Source: Shinella zoogloeoides
GTDB taxonomy: Bacteria; Pseudomonadota; Alphaproteobacteria; Rhizobiales; Rhizobiaceae
Direction: 5' to 3'
NCBI RefSeq assembly: GCF_022682305.1
Contig: NZ_CP093528.1
Location: forward strand, 571,501 to 635,500
Length of the DNA stretch: 64,000 nucleotides
The notes beneath the pieces are model-generated. The model did no database searches. It saw only the letters and a list, made by a program, of their open reading frames with translations, and was not told the origin of the DNA. A program made the translations under genes and the position numbers. Each line of letters starts with the position of its first letter. Position 1 is the first letter of the stretch. Positions 32,222-41,748 of this stretch are shown here, piece after piece.

Positions 32222-33718
32222 ATGGCGCGCATCATTGAAACTCCGACAGGTCTCGAAGCCCTGACCTTCGACGACGTTCTTCTCCAGCCCGGCCACTCCG
32301 AGGTCATGCCGGGCCAGACGAATATCGCGACCCGCATCGCCCACGATTTCGAACTCAACCTGCCGATCCTCTCCTCCGCGATGGACACCGTCACGGAAAG
32401 CCGCCTCGCCATCGCCATGGCGCAGGCCGGCGGCCTCGGCGTCATCCACCGCAACCTGACGCCCGCCGAGCAGGCTGAGGAAGTCCGCCAGGTCAAGAAA
32501 TTCGAAAGCGGCATGGTCGTCAATCCGGTGACCATCGGCCCGGACGCCACGCTCGCCGACGCGCTGTCGCTGATGAAGTCGCACGGCATTTCCGGCATCC
32601 CGGTCGTCGAGAACGGCGGCAACGCCAAGGCCGGCCGCCTCGTCGGCATCCTGACGAACCGCGACGTGCGCTTCGCCTCCGATCCGGCCCAGAAGATCTA
32701 CGAGCTGATGACCCGTGAGAACCTCATCACGGTGAAGGAGACCGTCGACCAGCAGGAAGCCAAGCGCCTCCTGCACCGCCACCGCATCGAGAAGCTGCTG
32801 GTGGTCGATGGCGACGGTCGCTGCGTCGGCCTCATTACGGTCAAGGATATCGAGAAGTCGCAGCTCAACCCGAACGCCTCGAAGGACGCGCAGGGCCGTC
32901 TTCGCGCCGCCGCCGCCATCTCCGTCGGCGACGACGGCTTCGAGCGCGCCGAACGCCTCATCGACGCCGGCGTCGACCTCATCGTCGTCGACACCGCGCA
33001 CGGCCATTCGCAGCGCGTTCTCGATGCCGTCGCCCGCGTGAAGAAGCTGTCGAACTCGGTCCGCATCATGGCCGGCAACGTCGCGACGACCGACGGCACC
33101 AAGGCGCTGATCGATGTCGGCGCGGATGCCGTCAAGGTCGGCATCGGCCCCGGCTCGATCTGCACGACCCGCATCGTCGCCGGCGTCGGCGTGCCGCAGC
33201 TCGCGGCCGTCATGGCCTCGGTGGAGGCCGCTCAGGCCGCGGATATCCCGGTCATCGCCGATGGCGGCATCAAGTTCTCGGGCGACCTTGCCAAGGCGAT
33301 CGCCGCCGGCGCGTCGGCCGTCATGGTCGGCTCGCTGCTTGCCGGCACGGATGAAAGCCCGGGCGAGGTCTTCCTCTACCAGGGCCGTTCCTTCAAGGCC
33401 TATCGCGGCATGGGGTCCGTCGGGGCCATGGCGCGCGGCTCGGCCGACCGCTACTTCCAGGCGGAAGTGCGCGACACGCTGAAGCTGGTGCCGGAAGGCA
33501 TCGAGGGCCAGGTGCCGTACAAGGGACCGGTCTCGGGCGTGCTGCACCAGCTCGCCGGCGGTCTTCGGGCCTCGATGGGCTATGTCGGCGGCAAGGACAT
33601 CAGGGATTATCAGGAGAAGGCGACCTTCGTGCGCATCTCCGGCGCGGGCCTGCGCGAAAGCCACGCCCATGACGTGACGATCACCCGCGAAAGCCCGAAC
33701 TATCCGGGCGCCATCTGA
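32222..33718 (+). CDS. guaB: IMP dehydrogenase
   Basis: 498 aa. It oxidises IMP to XMP, the committed step of GMP synthesis. The (beta/alpha)8 barrel is split by a CBS pair (about residues 95-210, Gly-Ile-Ser-Gly-Ile-Pro-Val-Val and Glu-Lys-Leu-Leu-Val-Val-Asp-Gly-Asp). The catalytic Cys314 is in Gly-Pro-Gly-Ser-Ile-Cys-Thr-Thr-Arg. The mobile flap and Gly-Ala-Met-Ala-Arg-Gly-Ser motif follow. The start follows AGAGGAA at 32208-32214. A single gene with its own terminator. The 130-bp stretch between the previous terminator and the start must contain its promoter, but none is obvious. Confidence 0.97.
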   Translation: MARIIETPTGLEALTFDDVLLQPGHSEVMPGQTNIATRIAHDFELNLPILSSAMDTVTESRLAIAMAQAGGLGVIHRNLTPAEQAEEVRQVKKFESGMVVNPVTIGPDATLADALSLMKSHGISGIPVVENGGNAKAGRLVGILTNRDVRFASDPAQKIYELMTRENLITVKETVDQQEAKRLLHRHRIEKLLVVDGDGRCVGLITVKDIEKSQLNPNASKDAQGRLRAAAAISVGDDGFERAERLIDAGVDLIVVDTAHGHSQRVLDAVARVKKLSNSVRIMAGNVATTDGTKALIDVGADAVKVGIGPGSICTTRIVAGVGVPQLAAVMASVEAAQAADIPVIADGGIKFSGDLAKAIAAGASAVMVGSLLAGTDESPGEVFLYQGRSFKAYRGMGSVGAMARGSADRYFQAEVRDTLKLVPEGIEGQVPYKGPVSGVLHQLAGGLRASMGYVGGKDIRDYQEKATFVRISGAGLRESHAHDVTITRESPNYPGAI

Positions 33719-33737
33719 TCGCCTGCACCGCTTCGAG

Positions 33738-33762
33738 ATGCCCGGCTCCGCCGGGCATTTTC
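33738..33762 (+). terminator. Rho-independent terminator of guaB
   Basis: ATGCCCGG (33738-33745) and CCGGGCAT (33751-33758) pair around CTCCG, followed by TTTTCGTTTT. Confidence 0.92.
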
Positions 33763-33856
33763 GTTTTCAAAGGCCGGTGATTCCCGTTCCGTTTTCCCGC
33801 TCCTGTGCATAGGATGTGCGGGACCGGCAATCTCGCCGGTTCATCCGGGGGATATC

Positions 33857-34216
33857 ATGAGGAAGATACTGGCTGGCGCCCTGCTGGGCCTGGGACTGAT
33901 CGCGCCTGCGCAGGCGCAAACCGTCAATGCCGGAACCTATACCGTGGAGGGCACGAATCTCGACGGCTCGTCCTACAACGGCACGGCGACGATCGAGCTG
34001 ACCAGCGAGACGACCTGCGCCATCGAGTGGAATACCGGCGGAACCACGTCCAACGGCATCTGCATGCTCTACGACAACGCCTTTGCGGCCGCCTATGTGC
34101 TGGGCGATGCGGTCGGCCTCATCGTCTACGAAGTGCAGAGCGACGGTTCGCTGCACGGGGCCTGGACGATCAGCGGCAAGGACGGCTCCGGCACGGAAGT
34201 GTTGACGCCGCAATGA
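33857..34216 (+). CDS. Small secreted protein, unknown function
   Basis: 119 aa. A signal peptide (Met-Arg-Lys-Ile-Leu...Ala-Gln-Ala-Gln) precedes a beta-rich domain with repeated Gly/Thr/Ser residues: Gly-Thr-Tyr-Thr-Val-Glu-Gly, Ser-Tyr-Asn-Gly-Thr-Ala, and C-terminal Gly-Ser-Leu-His-Gly-Ala-Trp-Thr-Ile. Two cysteines (Thr-Thr-Cys-Ala-Ile and Gly-Ile-Cys-Met) could form a disulfide. The SD is GGGGGATATC. No known function. It is probably periplasmic and monocistronic. Confidence 0.75.
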   Translation: MRKILAGALLGLGLIAPAQAQTVNAGTYTVEGTNLDGSSYNGTATIELTSETTCAIEWNTGGTTSNGICMLYDNAFAAAYVLGDAVGLIVYEVQSDGSLHGAWTISGKDGSGTEVLTPQ

Positions 34217-34311
34217 GATAGAGCCTTCGGCTTGCCGGGCGGCGGTTTCCGGTTGAGGCTTCCGCCGTAAACACCTATTCAAAAGGCTGAGCCGCAAGCC
34301 GAAGGATTACC

Positions 34312-34731
34312 ATGTCTCCCCCGGAAGCCACGATCTGGCCGATGATCGCGCATGTCGCACTCGTCTTCTGCCTCTACCTGTTGCTCTCCTCGCGCCGCAT
34401 GGGCGCGGTCAGGGAAGGGCGGGCGCAGCCCGACCAGTTCCGCGAGAACCGCGAGGAGCCGGCCGAAAGCCTCGTCGTCAAGAATGCCATCGCCAACCAG
34501 TTCGAGTTGCCGGTGCTCTTCTATGCGGTGAGCATCCTTCTCTATCTCGTGGATGCCGACAACACGGTCACGGTGGCCGGCGGCTGGCTGTTCGTGGCGC
34601 TGCGCTATGTCCATGCCTATGTGCATGTCACCAGCAATCGCCTGCGCTATCGCCGCCCGCTCTTCATCGCCGGCCTTCTGGTCGTCATGCTGCTGTGGAT
34701 ATGGCTCGGCGTCTGGCTTGCCATGACCTGA
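34312..34731 (+). CDS. MAPEG-family membrane protein
   Basis: 139 aa with four hydrophobic helices. The motif Phe-Arg-Glu-Asn-Arg-Glu-Glu-Pro followed by Asn-Gln-Phe-Glu-Leu-Pro-Val-Leu-Phe-Tyr matches the MAPEG (FLAP/mGST) signature, and Arg-Tyr-Val-His-Ala-Tyr-Val-His is the conserved helix-3 element. MAPEG proteins handle glutathione or lipid substrates, but bacterial members are mostly uncharacterised. It is convergent with the GNAT gene. Confidence 0.8.
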   Translation: MSPPEATIWPMIAHVALVFCLYLLLSSRRMGAVREGRAQPDQFRENREEPAESLVVKNAIANQFELPVLFYAVSILLYLVDADNTVTVAGGWLFVALRYVHAYVHVTSNRLRYRRPLFIAGLLVVMLLWIWLGVWLAMT

Positions 34732-34744
34732 CGGCCGGCGGCAC

Positions 34745-35320
34745 TCACGCCGCCGGCAGCGTGAGCCGCATGGCGCAGCGCGTGTCGCGCGGCAAGCCAT
34801 GTTCGGCTTCCATGTCGAGCACGCCGGCAAGGCGCGGGGAAAGCCCGGCCTCGTCGAGCAGGCTGAAGCCGAGCCGTTCGTAGAACGGGCAGTTCCACGG
34901 AATGGTGCGGAAGGTGGTGAGCGTGACGGCTGCTAGGCCGCGCGCCGCCGCCGCCTCGACCGCATGGCGGATCAGCTTCCGGCCGATACCGAACCCCTGG
35001 TGGAGATGATCCACCGAAATCTCCCAGATGTGCAGCTCCGGTCCGGCGATCTCGGCGCTGAGGAAGCCGACAGGGCTGTCGCCGTCGGCGGTCGCCACCC
35101 AGTTCGTGCCCTTGGCGATGAGGTCCAGATGCCGCCCGGCGTCCTGCACGTCGCCGGTGGCGATCCAGGAAAGCGCCTCGATCAGACGGAAGGCCTGCGC
35201 GGCGGATCGTTCGATCCGCTGCAACGGCTCGACTTCGTCCTTGCGGGCGGGCCTGATCGCCACCGTGGATGGGCCGGGCCTGCCGAGGGGCGCGCCATCC
35301 ACGGGAATGAGGGTCACCAT
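34745..35320 (-). CDS. GNAT-family N-acetyltransferase
   Basis: 191 aa. The acetyl-CoA site is recognised at Val-Asp-His-Leu-His-Gln-Gly-Phe-Gly-Ile-Gly-Arg-Lys-Leu (motif A, Gln-x-x-Gly-x-Gly) and motif B at Thr-Phe-Arg-Thr-Ile-Pro-Trp-Asn-Cys-Pro-Phe-Tyr-Glu-Arg-Leu-Gly-Phe. The N-terminal 20 residues are an extension. It overlaps the 3' end of the LysR gene by 7 bases on the same strand, so the two are probably cotranscribed. The acceptor substrate is unknown. Confidence 0.85.
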   Translation of the reverse strand: MVTLIPVDGAPLGRPGPSTVAIRPARKDEVEPLQRIERSAAQAFRLIEALSWIATGDVQDAGRHLDLIAKGTNWVATADGDSPVGFLSAEIAGPELHIWEISVDHLHQGFGIGRKLIRHAVEAAAARGLAAVTLTTFRTIPWNCPFYERLGFSLLDEAGLSPRLAGVLDMEAEHGLPRDTRCAMRLTLPAA

Positions 35321-36279
35321 CCGGGGAGGATCTGCCCGGGCCTCAGCCGCGGCATGCGCGGGAAGACCTTCACCTCTGCCTCGGGCAGGTCATCGGCCGC
35401 CGTCAGCGGCGTGATGTTGTCGAGGCAGGCGGTGATGTGGCTGGTGATGGCGTTGGACAGCGAGGGCGAAAGGCCCGGCCGGCGCATGATACCGATCTGC
35501 ACGGGAGCGAGCGGCGGGAAGCCGTCCGCCTGCGTCAGCACCTTCATGCCCGGCCGAAGCGCCGATTCCGGCAGCACCGACACGGCCATGCCCGCCATGA
35601 CGGCGGCGGCGACGACGGTGGAGGACCAGCTCGTGAACAGGACCTGATAGTCACGCCCGACCGAATCGAGCGCCGCGCAGGCGATCTGCCGCCACTGACA
35701 GTCCCGCCGGCCGACGGCGAGCGGCACCGGCGCGTTTTCCGGCAGCGGATGGTTGGCGGACATGACCCAGCACAGCGGTTCGGTCCGTACCACGTCCGAC
35801 TGGCGCTGGCGCGGATTGTGCGTGACGAGCGCGATGTCCAGCTCGCCCTTCGCCATCTTCTCGGCGAGGTCCACGGAGGGTTCGCACACGATATACAGCT
35901 CGACATTCGGATGCGTCTTGGCAAAGCGCATGATGATCTCGGGCATGTAGCGGTCGGCATAGTCGTCCGGCGTGCCGATGCGCAGCATGCCTTCGAGGCG
36001 GTTGTCGTCGAAGGCGGCGATGGCCTCGTTGGTGAGGCGCAGCATGCGGCGGGCGTAGTTGAGCAGGCGCTCGCCCTCCGCCGTCAGCCGGTTGCCGCGG
36101 CCGTCCTTCATGAAGAGCTGCTTGCCGATGCGTTCCTCAAGGCGCCGCATCTGCATGGAAACGGCCGACTGGGTCTTGAACACCCGCTCCGCCGCCCGCG
36201 TGAAGCTCCCGGTATCGGCGATCGCGACGAAGGTCTGAAGCTGATCTATGTCTAACGGAGCGGACATAACGATACCCAT
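35314..36279 (-). CDS. LysR-type regulator (LsrB-like)
   Basis: About 321 aa (317 if the second Met at 36267 is used). The N-terminal helix-turn-helix is Asp-Ile-Asp-Gln-Leu-Gln-Thr-Phe-Val-Ala-Ile-Ala-Asp-Thr-Gly-Ser-Phe and the C-terminal domain is the periplasmic-binding-like sensor. The N-terminus and the Gly-Thr-Pro-Asp-Asp-Tyr-Ala-Asp-Arg segment look like LsrB-group regulators of rhizobia, which act in oxidative stress and symbiosis. This is a resemblance by eye. It faces a divergent DUF1127 gene across a 260-bp gap and is followed by a coupled GNAT gene. Confidence 0.85.
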   Translation of the reverse strand: MGIVMSAPLDIDQLQTFVAIADTGSFTRAAERVFKTQSAVSMQMRRLEERIGKQLFMKDGRGNRLTAEGERLLNYARRMLRLTNEAIAAFDDNRLEGMLRIGTPDDYADRYMPEIIMRFAKTHPNVELYIVCEPSVDLAEKMAKGELDIALVTHNPRQRQSDVVRTEPLCWVMSANHPLPENAPVPLAVGRRDCQWRQIACAALDSVGRDYQVLFTSWSSTVVAAAVMAGMAVSVLPESALRPGMKVLTQADGFPPLAPVQIGIMRRPGLSPSLSNAITSHITACLDNITPLTAADDLPEAEVKVFPRMPRLRPGQILPGW

Positions 36280-36539
36280 AAGATTGTTTGATTGATACTA
36301 TTAGAAACATTCGTTGGACTGATCAATGAGATTCTGCGAAAAAGCAATTGTTGAACGATGACCTGTCCAACGGTCAACGTTCTTCGGAGAATGCCGCTTC
36401 GCCGCAGGCCTCCCGGTGAGTGGCCCCCACTTGAAATCAGCTCTGAACCGCCGCCCGTTTGCGTGGGCGGCAACGATCACAGGTATCGCGTGAACCCCAT
36501 CGGGACGATGGTGCGCGGGACCGGAAAGGAGAAAATGCC

Positions 36540-36836
36540 ATGCGCATGATCGACCGTAAGATGGAAATCGATATTCTCGCGACGCGCCGGCCGACGCCGG
36601 GCCTCTTTGCCCGCGCCCGCAGCGCCGCTTCCAGATTTATCCGTGCATGGCAGAATCGCCGGCTGATCGAACGGCTGAGCGAGCTGGAGGATTACCAGCT
36701 CTTCGACATGGGGCTGTGCCGCAACGATGTGAAGGATGTGCGCGCCGCATCCTACTTCTCCGATGCGGGCCTGCATCTGACGATCGCGGCGCGCGAGCGC
36801 GCCCGTCGCCATCTGCGCAGCGGCCGAACGGATTGA
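36540..36836 (+). CDS. DUF1127 protein with N-terminal extension, 98 aa
   Basis: The DUF1127 core is at about residues 38-65 (Arg-Arg-Leu-Ile-Glu-Arg-Leu-Ser-Glu-Leu-Glu-Asp-Tyr-Gln-Leu-Phe-Asp-Met-Gly-Leu-Cys-Arg-Asn). The N-terminal arm is Arg/Pro-rich and the C-terminus has a further Arg-rich helix. Start at 36540 follows GGAAAGGAG. It is longer than the 48-aa copy at 20171. It is divergent from the LsrB-like LysR gene, so the two may be coregulated. Its 3' region forms three hairpins. Confidence 0.87.
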   Translation: MRMIDRKMEIDILATRRPTPGLFARARSAASRFIRAWQNRRLIERLSELEDYQLFDMGLCRNDVKDVRAASYFSDAGLHLTIAARERARRHLRSGRTD

Positions 36837-36840
36837 TTGT

Positions 36841-36945
36841 GTCGTCCCGGCGGACGGGACGACAGGAGACTTCCCCGCAGGGTGAGAGCCAATAACCCTG
36901 CCGCTTGCCCGGCGTGCGATCCCCAAGGTCCGCGCCGGGCTTTTT
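36841..36945 (+). terminator. Three-hairpin 3' region ending in a terminator
   Basis: Hairpin A: GTCGTCCCG 36841-36849 with CGGGACGAC 36855-36863. Hairpin B: GCAGGGT 36877-36883 with ACCCTGC 36895-36901. Hairpin C: GCCCGGCG 36907-36914 with CGCCGGGC 36933-36940 then TTTTT. C is an intrinsic terminator. A and B are additional stems after the DUF1127 stop, and may form a stable 3'UTR or small RNA. Confidence 0.75.
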
Positions 36946-36985
36946 CTTGGCGGTGCGGGCGTCTTCCAGCAGGCTGCCCGATTGC

Positions 36986-37834
36986 TCAGGCCTTCTTGCC
37001 GCCGCCGGCCTCCATGCCGTTGCGCATGGTCTCGAAGATCGACTCGATGTTGCGCTGGTAATCCTTCTGCATTTCCAGGCCCGTATCGAACATCGTGTTG
37101 ACGAGGCTCTTCAGCGAGTCCGCCGCAGACCCTTCTTCCGGCGCGCTCGGTTTCCCGCTCGCCGGCTGGCCGCCCATGCCGGCCATCATGTCCTGGAAGG
37201 CCTTGGCGAAGGGATTGTCGGTAAAGGGATTGGACGGCGCGTCCTTCTTCGTGCCGAAGAATTCCTGCGCGGCCTGCGTGAAGGGATTGTCGGTGAAGGG
37301 GTTGGCCGGTTCCGGCTTCTTGGCGAAACCGGTCGCCTCGGCCCATTGCTGCATCATGTCGGCGAGGGGATTGGCCTGCGCCGTGCCGCCCGTGCCTGCG
37401 CCGGGGAAGAACGGCGCGAGGGACTGCTTGAAGATTCCGCCCATCAGCGCGCTCGCCATGGCCGGCAGCATCTGCTTGTAGATTTCCTGGCCGATGCCGG
37501 TCATCTGCGCCGCTTGCGCGGCGATGGCGCGCGAGACGTCCTTGTTGCCGAAGAGATGGCCGAGGATGCCGTTGCCTTCCGCCATTCCCTGCGGCGTGAA
37601 GGCCTTGCCCATGTCCTCGAAATATTTCGCATGGTCGCCGGTGGTCAGCGCCTTCATGAAGGCGGCCATGTCGTAGGGATTGGCGGCATTGCGCTTGAAG
37701 CCCTCGGAAAAGGCTGGCATCAGCGCCGCGACGGCCTTGGTCGCCTGTTCCTGCGCCAGGCCGAACTGCCGCGCCATCACCTCGACGGCATTGCCGTTCT
37801 GTGCCTGCATCATCATGTCGTAAAGCGAAACCAT
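36986..37834 (-). CDS. DUF937-like protein with Asn-Pro-Phe repeats
   Basis: 282 aa. The N-terminal 160 residues (Ser-Leu-Tyr-Asp-Met-Met-Met-Gln-Ala-Gln-Asn-Gly, Gly-His-Leu-Phe-Gly-Asn) look like a DUF937 domain. The segment Asn-Pro-Phe-Thr-Asp-Asn-Pro-Phe occurs twice (about residues 175-215) before a helical C-terminus. The start at 37834 has AAGGGG upstream. No known function; Asn-Pro-Phe motifs are protein-docking elements in eukaryotes but that link is speculative here. It is a monocistronic gene. Confidence 0.72.
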   Translation of the reverse strand: MVSLYDMMMQAQNGNAVEVMARQFGLAQEQATKAVAALMPAFSEGFKRNAANPYDMAAFMKALTTGDHAKYFEDMGKAFTPQGMAEGNGILGHLFGNKDVSRAIAAQAAQMTGIGQEIYKQMLPAMASALMGGIFKQSLAPFFPGAGTGGTAQANPLADMMQQWAEATGFAKKPEPANPFTDNPFTQAAQEFFGTKKDAPSNPFTDNPFAKAFQDMMAGMGGQPASGKPSAPEEGSAADSLKSLVNTMFDTGLEMQKDYQRNIESIFETMRNGMEAGGGKKA

Positions 37835-37920
37835 CGCAAACCCCTTCCCTGGCAGGCACATGCATGTGCCTGCACTATAACGGGAATCTCAGCCGCGCAA
37901 ACCGCTTTCTTGGGGCAGGC

Positions 37921-39294
37921 TCAGTACTGGTACTCGGCGAAGACCGGCTCGACAGAGCCGTTCCAGCGGCCGTTGTAGAGCGCCAGCATGTCCTCGGCCA
38001 GCGTCGCCTTCTTGGCCAGCACCTCGTCGAGCGGGGCAAGGAAGACCGTTTCGTCGACACCGTCGCCATTGACGCGCGCCCGGGCGGCAAGGCCCTGGCG
38101 GGAGATCGAGACGACTTCGCGGGCGACGTCGAGCAGCGGCTTGCCGCGGAAATCGGCCTTGAGGCCCTCGGCCGGCACGGCGTTGCGCAGCGCGGTGACT
38201 TCCTCGACCGTCCAGTCGCGCGTCAGCGCCTCGGCGGCGTCGAGCGCGCCGTCGTCATAGAGCAGCCCCACCCAGAAAGCGGGCAGCGCGCAGATGCGCC
38301 GCCACGGGCCGCCGTCGGCGCCGCGCATCTCGAGGAAGCGCTTCAGGCGCACATCGGGGAAGAGGGTGGAGAGGTGGTTCGTCCAGTCGCCGAGATTCGG
38401 TTCGTAATCGGCGACCTCGCCCTTCAGCGCGCCGGCCATGAACTGGCGGAACGTGACATGCGTGCAGTCATGGTACTTGCCGTCGCGCACGATGAAGTAC
38501 ATCGGCACGTCGAGCGCCCATTCGACATAGTTCTCGAAGCCGAAATCCGGCTTGAAGGCGAAGGGGATGAGGCCGGCGCGATTGTTGTCCGTGTCGCGCC
38601 AGATGTCGCCGCGCCAGGAGAGAAGGCCGTTCGGCTTGCCCTCGGTGAAGGGCGAGGAGGCGAAGAGCGCGGTCGCCATGGATTGCAGCTTCAGCGACAC
38701 CTGCATCTTGCGGCGCATGTCGGCTTCGCTGGAGAAGTCGAGGTTCACCTGGATCGTGCAGGTGCGGTACATCATGTCGAGGCCCTGGCTGCCGACCTTC
38801 GGCATGTAGCGGGTCATGATGTCGTAGCGACTCTTCGGCATGCGCGGGGTTTCGGCGAAGGACCATTTCGGGCTGCCGCCCATGCCGAGGAAGCGGATGC
38901 CGAGCGGTTCGGCGATCTCGCGGAGCGTGGCGAGATGCTGGTTGGATTCCTTGCAGGTCTGGTGCAGGTTTTCCAGCGGTGCGCCGGAAAGCTCGAACTG
39001 GCCGCCCGGTTCCAGCGAGATGGCGCCCATGCCGGTCGGCTCGGCAAGGCCGATGATGTTGCCGGCATCCATGATCGGCTCCCAGCCGGTCTTCGCCTGC
39101 ATGCCGTTCAGTAGCGCGGAGATGCTGGCTTCCCCGAAATAGGGGACGGGGCTGTTGTCCGCCGTAAAGAAGACGAATTTCTCGTGCTCGGTGCCGATGC
39201 GGAACTTCTCCTTCGGCTTGTTGCCGTCGGCGAGGTATTCCGCCATGTCCGCGACGGAGCGGATGGGCGTCTGGTCGGTGGTGTCACGGGCCAT
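37921..39294 (-). CDS. gshA: Glutamate-cysteine ligase
   Basis: 457 aa. It catalyses ATP-dependent formation of gamma-glutamylcysteine, the first step of glutathione synthesis. The family signature Gly-Thr-Glu-His-Glu-Lys-Phe-Val near residue 35, Glu-Pro-Gly-Gly-Gln-Phe-Glu-Leu-Ser-Gly and Met-Tyr-Arg-Thr-Cys-Thr-Ile-Gln-Val-Asn-Leu-Asp are present. This is the proteobacterial/plant-type GCL of alphaproteobacteria rather than enteric GshA. The start at 39294 gives Met-Ala-Arg-Asp-Thr. It follows rsmE on the same strand with a 134-bp gap, so cotranscription is possible. Confidence 0.95.
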   Translation of the reverse strand: MARDTTDQTPIRSVADMAEYLADGNKPKEKFRIGTEHEKFVFFTADNSPVPYFGEASISALLNGMQAKTGWEPIMDAGNIIGLAEPTGMGAISLEPGGQFELSGAPLENLHQTCKESNQHLATLREIAEPLGIRFLGMGGSPKWSFAETPRMPKSRYDIMTRYMPKVGSQGLDMMYRTCTIQVNLDFSSEADMRRKMQVSLKLQSMATALFASSPFTEGKPNGLLSWRGDIWRDTDNNRAGLIPFAFKPDFGFENYVEWALDVPMYFIVRDGKYHDCTHVTFRQFMAGALKGEVADYEPNLGDWTNHLSTLFPDVRLKRFLEMRGADGGPWRRICALPAFWVGLLYDDGALDAAEALTRDWTVEEVTALRNAVPAEGLKADFRGKPLLDVAREVVSISRQGLAARARVNGDGVDETVFLAPLDEVLAKKATLAEDMLALYNGRWNGSVEPVFAEYQY

Positions 39295-39428
39295 GGGCGT
39301 CTTCTTCTGAACGGATGGCGCCCGGCGAGCGCCGGGCATGGGAGGGTGCTTGAACCGGAATTAGATGCGGTGCAAGCGAATTCCTTTCAAGGCAGATTCA
39401 AAAAAATCCAACCGAGCTTTGCGCGTTG

Positions 39429-40166
39429 TCAGGTCCAGTCGCCTATGGCCGCCTGGATGACCGCCATTGCCGCCACCGCCGCCGTGTCGGCGCGCAGGAT
39501 GCGCGGGCCGAGCGGAATGGGCGTCACGAAGTCGAGACCGCGCAGCAGCGCCCGCTCCTCGTCGGAAAAGCCGCCTTCCGGGCCGACCAGCAAGGCCAGC
39601 TTGCGTTCCGTTATCCCTTGCAGCGCCGGAAGTGGATTCTGGCTGCCATGGCCCTCGTCGCAGAAGACGATGCGGCGCTCGCGCGGCCAGTCTGCAAGCA
39701 GGTCCTCCAGCTTGCGCGGCGAGGCGACGCGCGGAATGGCGAGGATGCCGCACTGCTCCGCGGCCTCGACGGCATTGGCCTCCAGCCGCTCGAGGCTGGT
39801 GATCTTGCCCTGCACATGCTGCGTCATGACCGGCTGGAGGATGCCGGCCCCCATCTCCACGGCCTTCTGCACGAGATAGTCGAGCCGGCCGACCTTCAGC
39901 GGTGCGAAGAGATAATGTAGGTCGGAGGGTTCCGGTTGCGGCCGGGTCTGTTCCACGGGCGTCAGCAGCAGGCGCTTGCGCGTCGGGAAGGAAAGCTCGG
40001 CCCGCCATTCTCCATCACGCCCGTTGAACAGCAGCACCGCGTCGCCTTCCGCCATGCGCAGCACGTTCGTCAGGTAATGGAAATGCTCCTTGGCGGCCTC
40101 GAAGGCCACGCCCGCCGCGAGGGCGTCCGCCACGAAGAGGCGCTGCATCCGGTAATTGGCGCGCAT
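39429..40166 (-). CDS. rsmE: 16S rRNA m3U1498 methyltransferase RsmE
   Basis: 245 aa. The N-terminal PUA-like domain (His-Tyr-Leu-Thr-Asn-Val-Leu-Arg) precedes the SPOUT methyltransferase knot with [10 protein letters not shown] and [11 protein letters not shown]. It methylates N3 of U1498 in 16S rRNA. It starts 10 bases after the Pit transporter stop on the same strand, which implies an operon. Confidence 0.94.
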   Translation of the reverse strand: MRANYRMQRLFVADALAAGVAFEAAKEHFHYLTNVLRMAEGDAVLLFNGRDGEWRAELSFPTRKRLLLTPVEQTRPQPEPSDLHYLFAPLKVGRLDYLVQKAVEMGAGILQPVMTQHVQGKITSLERLEANAVEAAEQCGILAIPRVASPRKLEDLLADWPRERRIVFCDEGHGSQNPLPALQGITERKLALLVGPEGGFSDEERALLRGLDFVTPIPLGPRILRADTAAVAAMAVIQAAIGDWT

Positions 40167-40176
40167 GGTCTGCCTC

Positions 40177-41679
40177 TCAGGTGAAGAGTGCGTTGAGGGC
40201 GAGGAAGACGAGGGCCGCAAGGGCTGCCGAGACGGGCAGCGTCACGATCCAGGCCGAGACGATCGTCATGAAATGCGAGCGGCGCACGAGATAACGCCGG
40301 CGGGTCTCGTCCGGGTTCGCCGCCGGCTCTTCCGATGCGACGCGGTTGCCGCGGCTGCGGATATAGTCGATGCGGCGGCGGGAATTGCGGGTGTACCACT
40401 CGCGGAACAGGCCGACGCCGAACACAGCGCCGACCGCGATATGCGTGGAGGAGACGGGAATGGCGAGCGCCGAGGCCGTCAGCACGGCGACGGCGGAGGA
40501 GAGCGCCACGCAGAAGGCGCGCATCGGGTTGAGCTTGGTGATCTCGTTGCCGACGATGCGGATGAGGCGCGGGCCGAAGAGCAGAAGGCCGAGCGAGATG
40601 CCGAAGGCGCCGATGACCATCACCCAGAGCGGGATCGCCGTTCCGCCGCCGGCTGCGCCCGTCCTCAGCGCCGAGACCACGCCGTAGAGCGGCCCGACGG
40701 CGTTCGACACGTCGTTCGCGCCATGGGCGAAGGAGAGCAGCGCCGCCGAACAGATCAGCGGCAGGCGGAAGAGCGTACGCAGCGACTGGTTGCGGTTGTC
40801 GAGGCCTTCCGCGTGGCGGCGGATGATCGGCCGCGTGATGACATAGGTCGCAATGCCGAAGCCGAGGCCCACCAGCAGCGCCTTGCCGAGGGAAAGGTCA
40901 TAGAAACCGTTCGTGCCGCCATTGGCGAGGAAGGCCGCGAAGGAGCCGGCCATGAGCGCGACAAGGACCGGCACCCAGGTCTTGGCCGCGTCGATCTTGT
41001 CCTCGCGGTAGATGATGAATTCCTTGATGAAATAGAGGAACCCCGCCGCGATCACGCCGCCGAGGATCGGCGAGGCGGTCCAGCTCACCACGATGACGGC
41101 GATCGAATCCCATTGCACGCTCTTGAAGCCGCTCGCCGCCGCGCCCGCCCCGATGACGCCGCCGATGATGGCGTGGGTGGTGGAGATGGGCGCATTGGCG
41201 AGCGTTGCGATGTTGATCCAGATCGCGGCCGAGACGAGGGCCGCCATCATCGCCCAGGCATAGGCGTCGGGGCTTGGGAAGATCGCCCGGTCGACGATGC
41301 CGGAGGCGACCGTCTGGGCAACGCCCTGGCCGGCGAGCAAGGCCCCGGCGATCTCGAAGATCGCCGCGATGATGAGGGCGACGCCCATGCTCATGGCGCG
41401 CGCGCCGACGGCCGCGCCCACATTGTTCGTCACGTCGTTCGCGCCGATGTTCATGGCCATGTAGGCGGCGAGCGCCGCCGTGACGGCGATGACGAGCACG
41501 CCCGGCGCGCCGGTTGCGAAGGATCCGGCGACGGCCATGGTGATGAGCAGGAAGACGAGCGATATCCCGACACCCGTCCACGACCGCAGCACGAAATGCG
41601 TGGCCTGTTCGGTGAAGGTCAGTTTTTCCAGATCCTTGTCCAGCGTCGGCTTGCCGAGCCGGACCTGAGAATTCGCCAT
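40177..41679 (-). CDS. pit: PiT-family inorganic phosphate transporter
   Basis: 500 aa. The duplicated signature [16 protein letters not shown] is present once in each half, with about 10 transmembrane helices and a central hydrophilic loop. PiT proteins import metal-phosphate complexes with protons at low affinity. The start at 41679 precedes Met-Ala-Asn-Ser-Gln. It is upstream of rsmE with a 10-base gap. Confidence 0.94.
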   Translation of the reverse strand: MANSQVRLGKPTLDKDLEKLTFTEQATHFVLRSWTGVGISLVFLLITMAVAGSFATGAPGVLVIAVTAALAAYMAMNIGANDVTNNVGAAVGARAMSMGVALIIAAIFEIAGALLAGQGVAQTVASGIVDRAIFPSPDAYAWAMMAALVSAAIWINIATLANAPISTTHAIIGGVIGAGAAASGFKSVQWDSIAVIVVSWTASPILGGVIAAGFLYFIKEFIIYREDKIDAAKTWVPVLVALMAGSFAAFLANGGTNGFYDLSLGKALLVGLGFGIATYVITRPIIRRHAEGLDNRNQSLRTLFRLPLICSAALLSFAHGANDVSNAVGPLYGVVSALRTGAAGGGTAIPLWVMVIGAFGISLGLLLFGPRLIRIVGNEITKLNPMRAFCVALSSAVAVLTASALAIPVSSTHIAVGAVFGVGLFREWYTRNSRRRIDYIRSRGNRVASEEPAANPDETRRRYLVRRSHFMTIVSAWIVTLPVSAALAALVFLALNALFT

Positions 41680-41748
41680 TCCTGCTGCTCCGTTTCGCCG
41701 CAAGGCACTATCGCCTCATGGCACAGGCGGCAATATGAGAAAGGCCCG

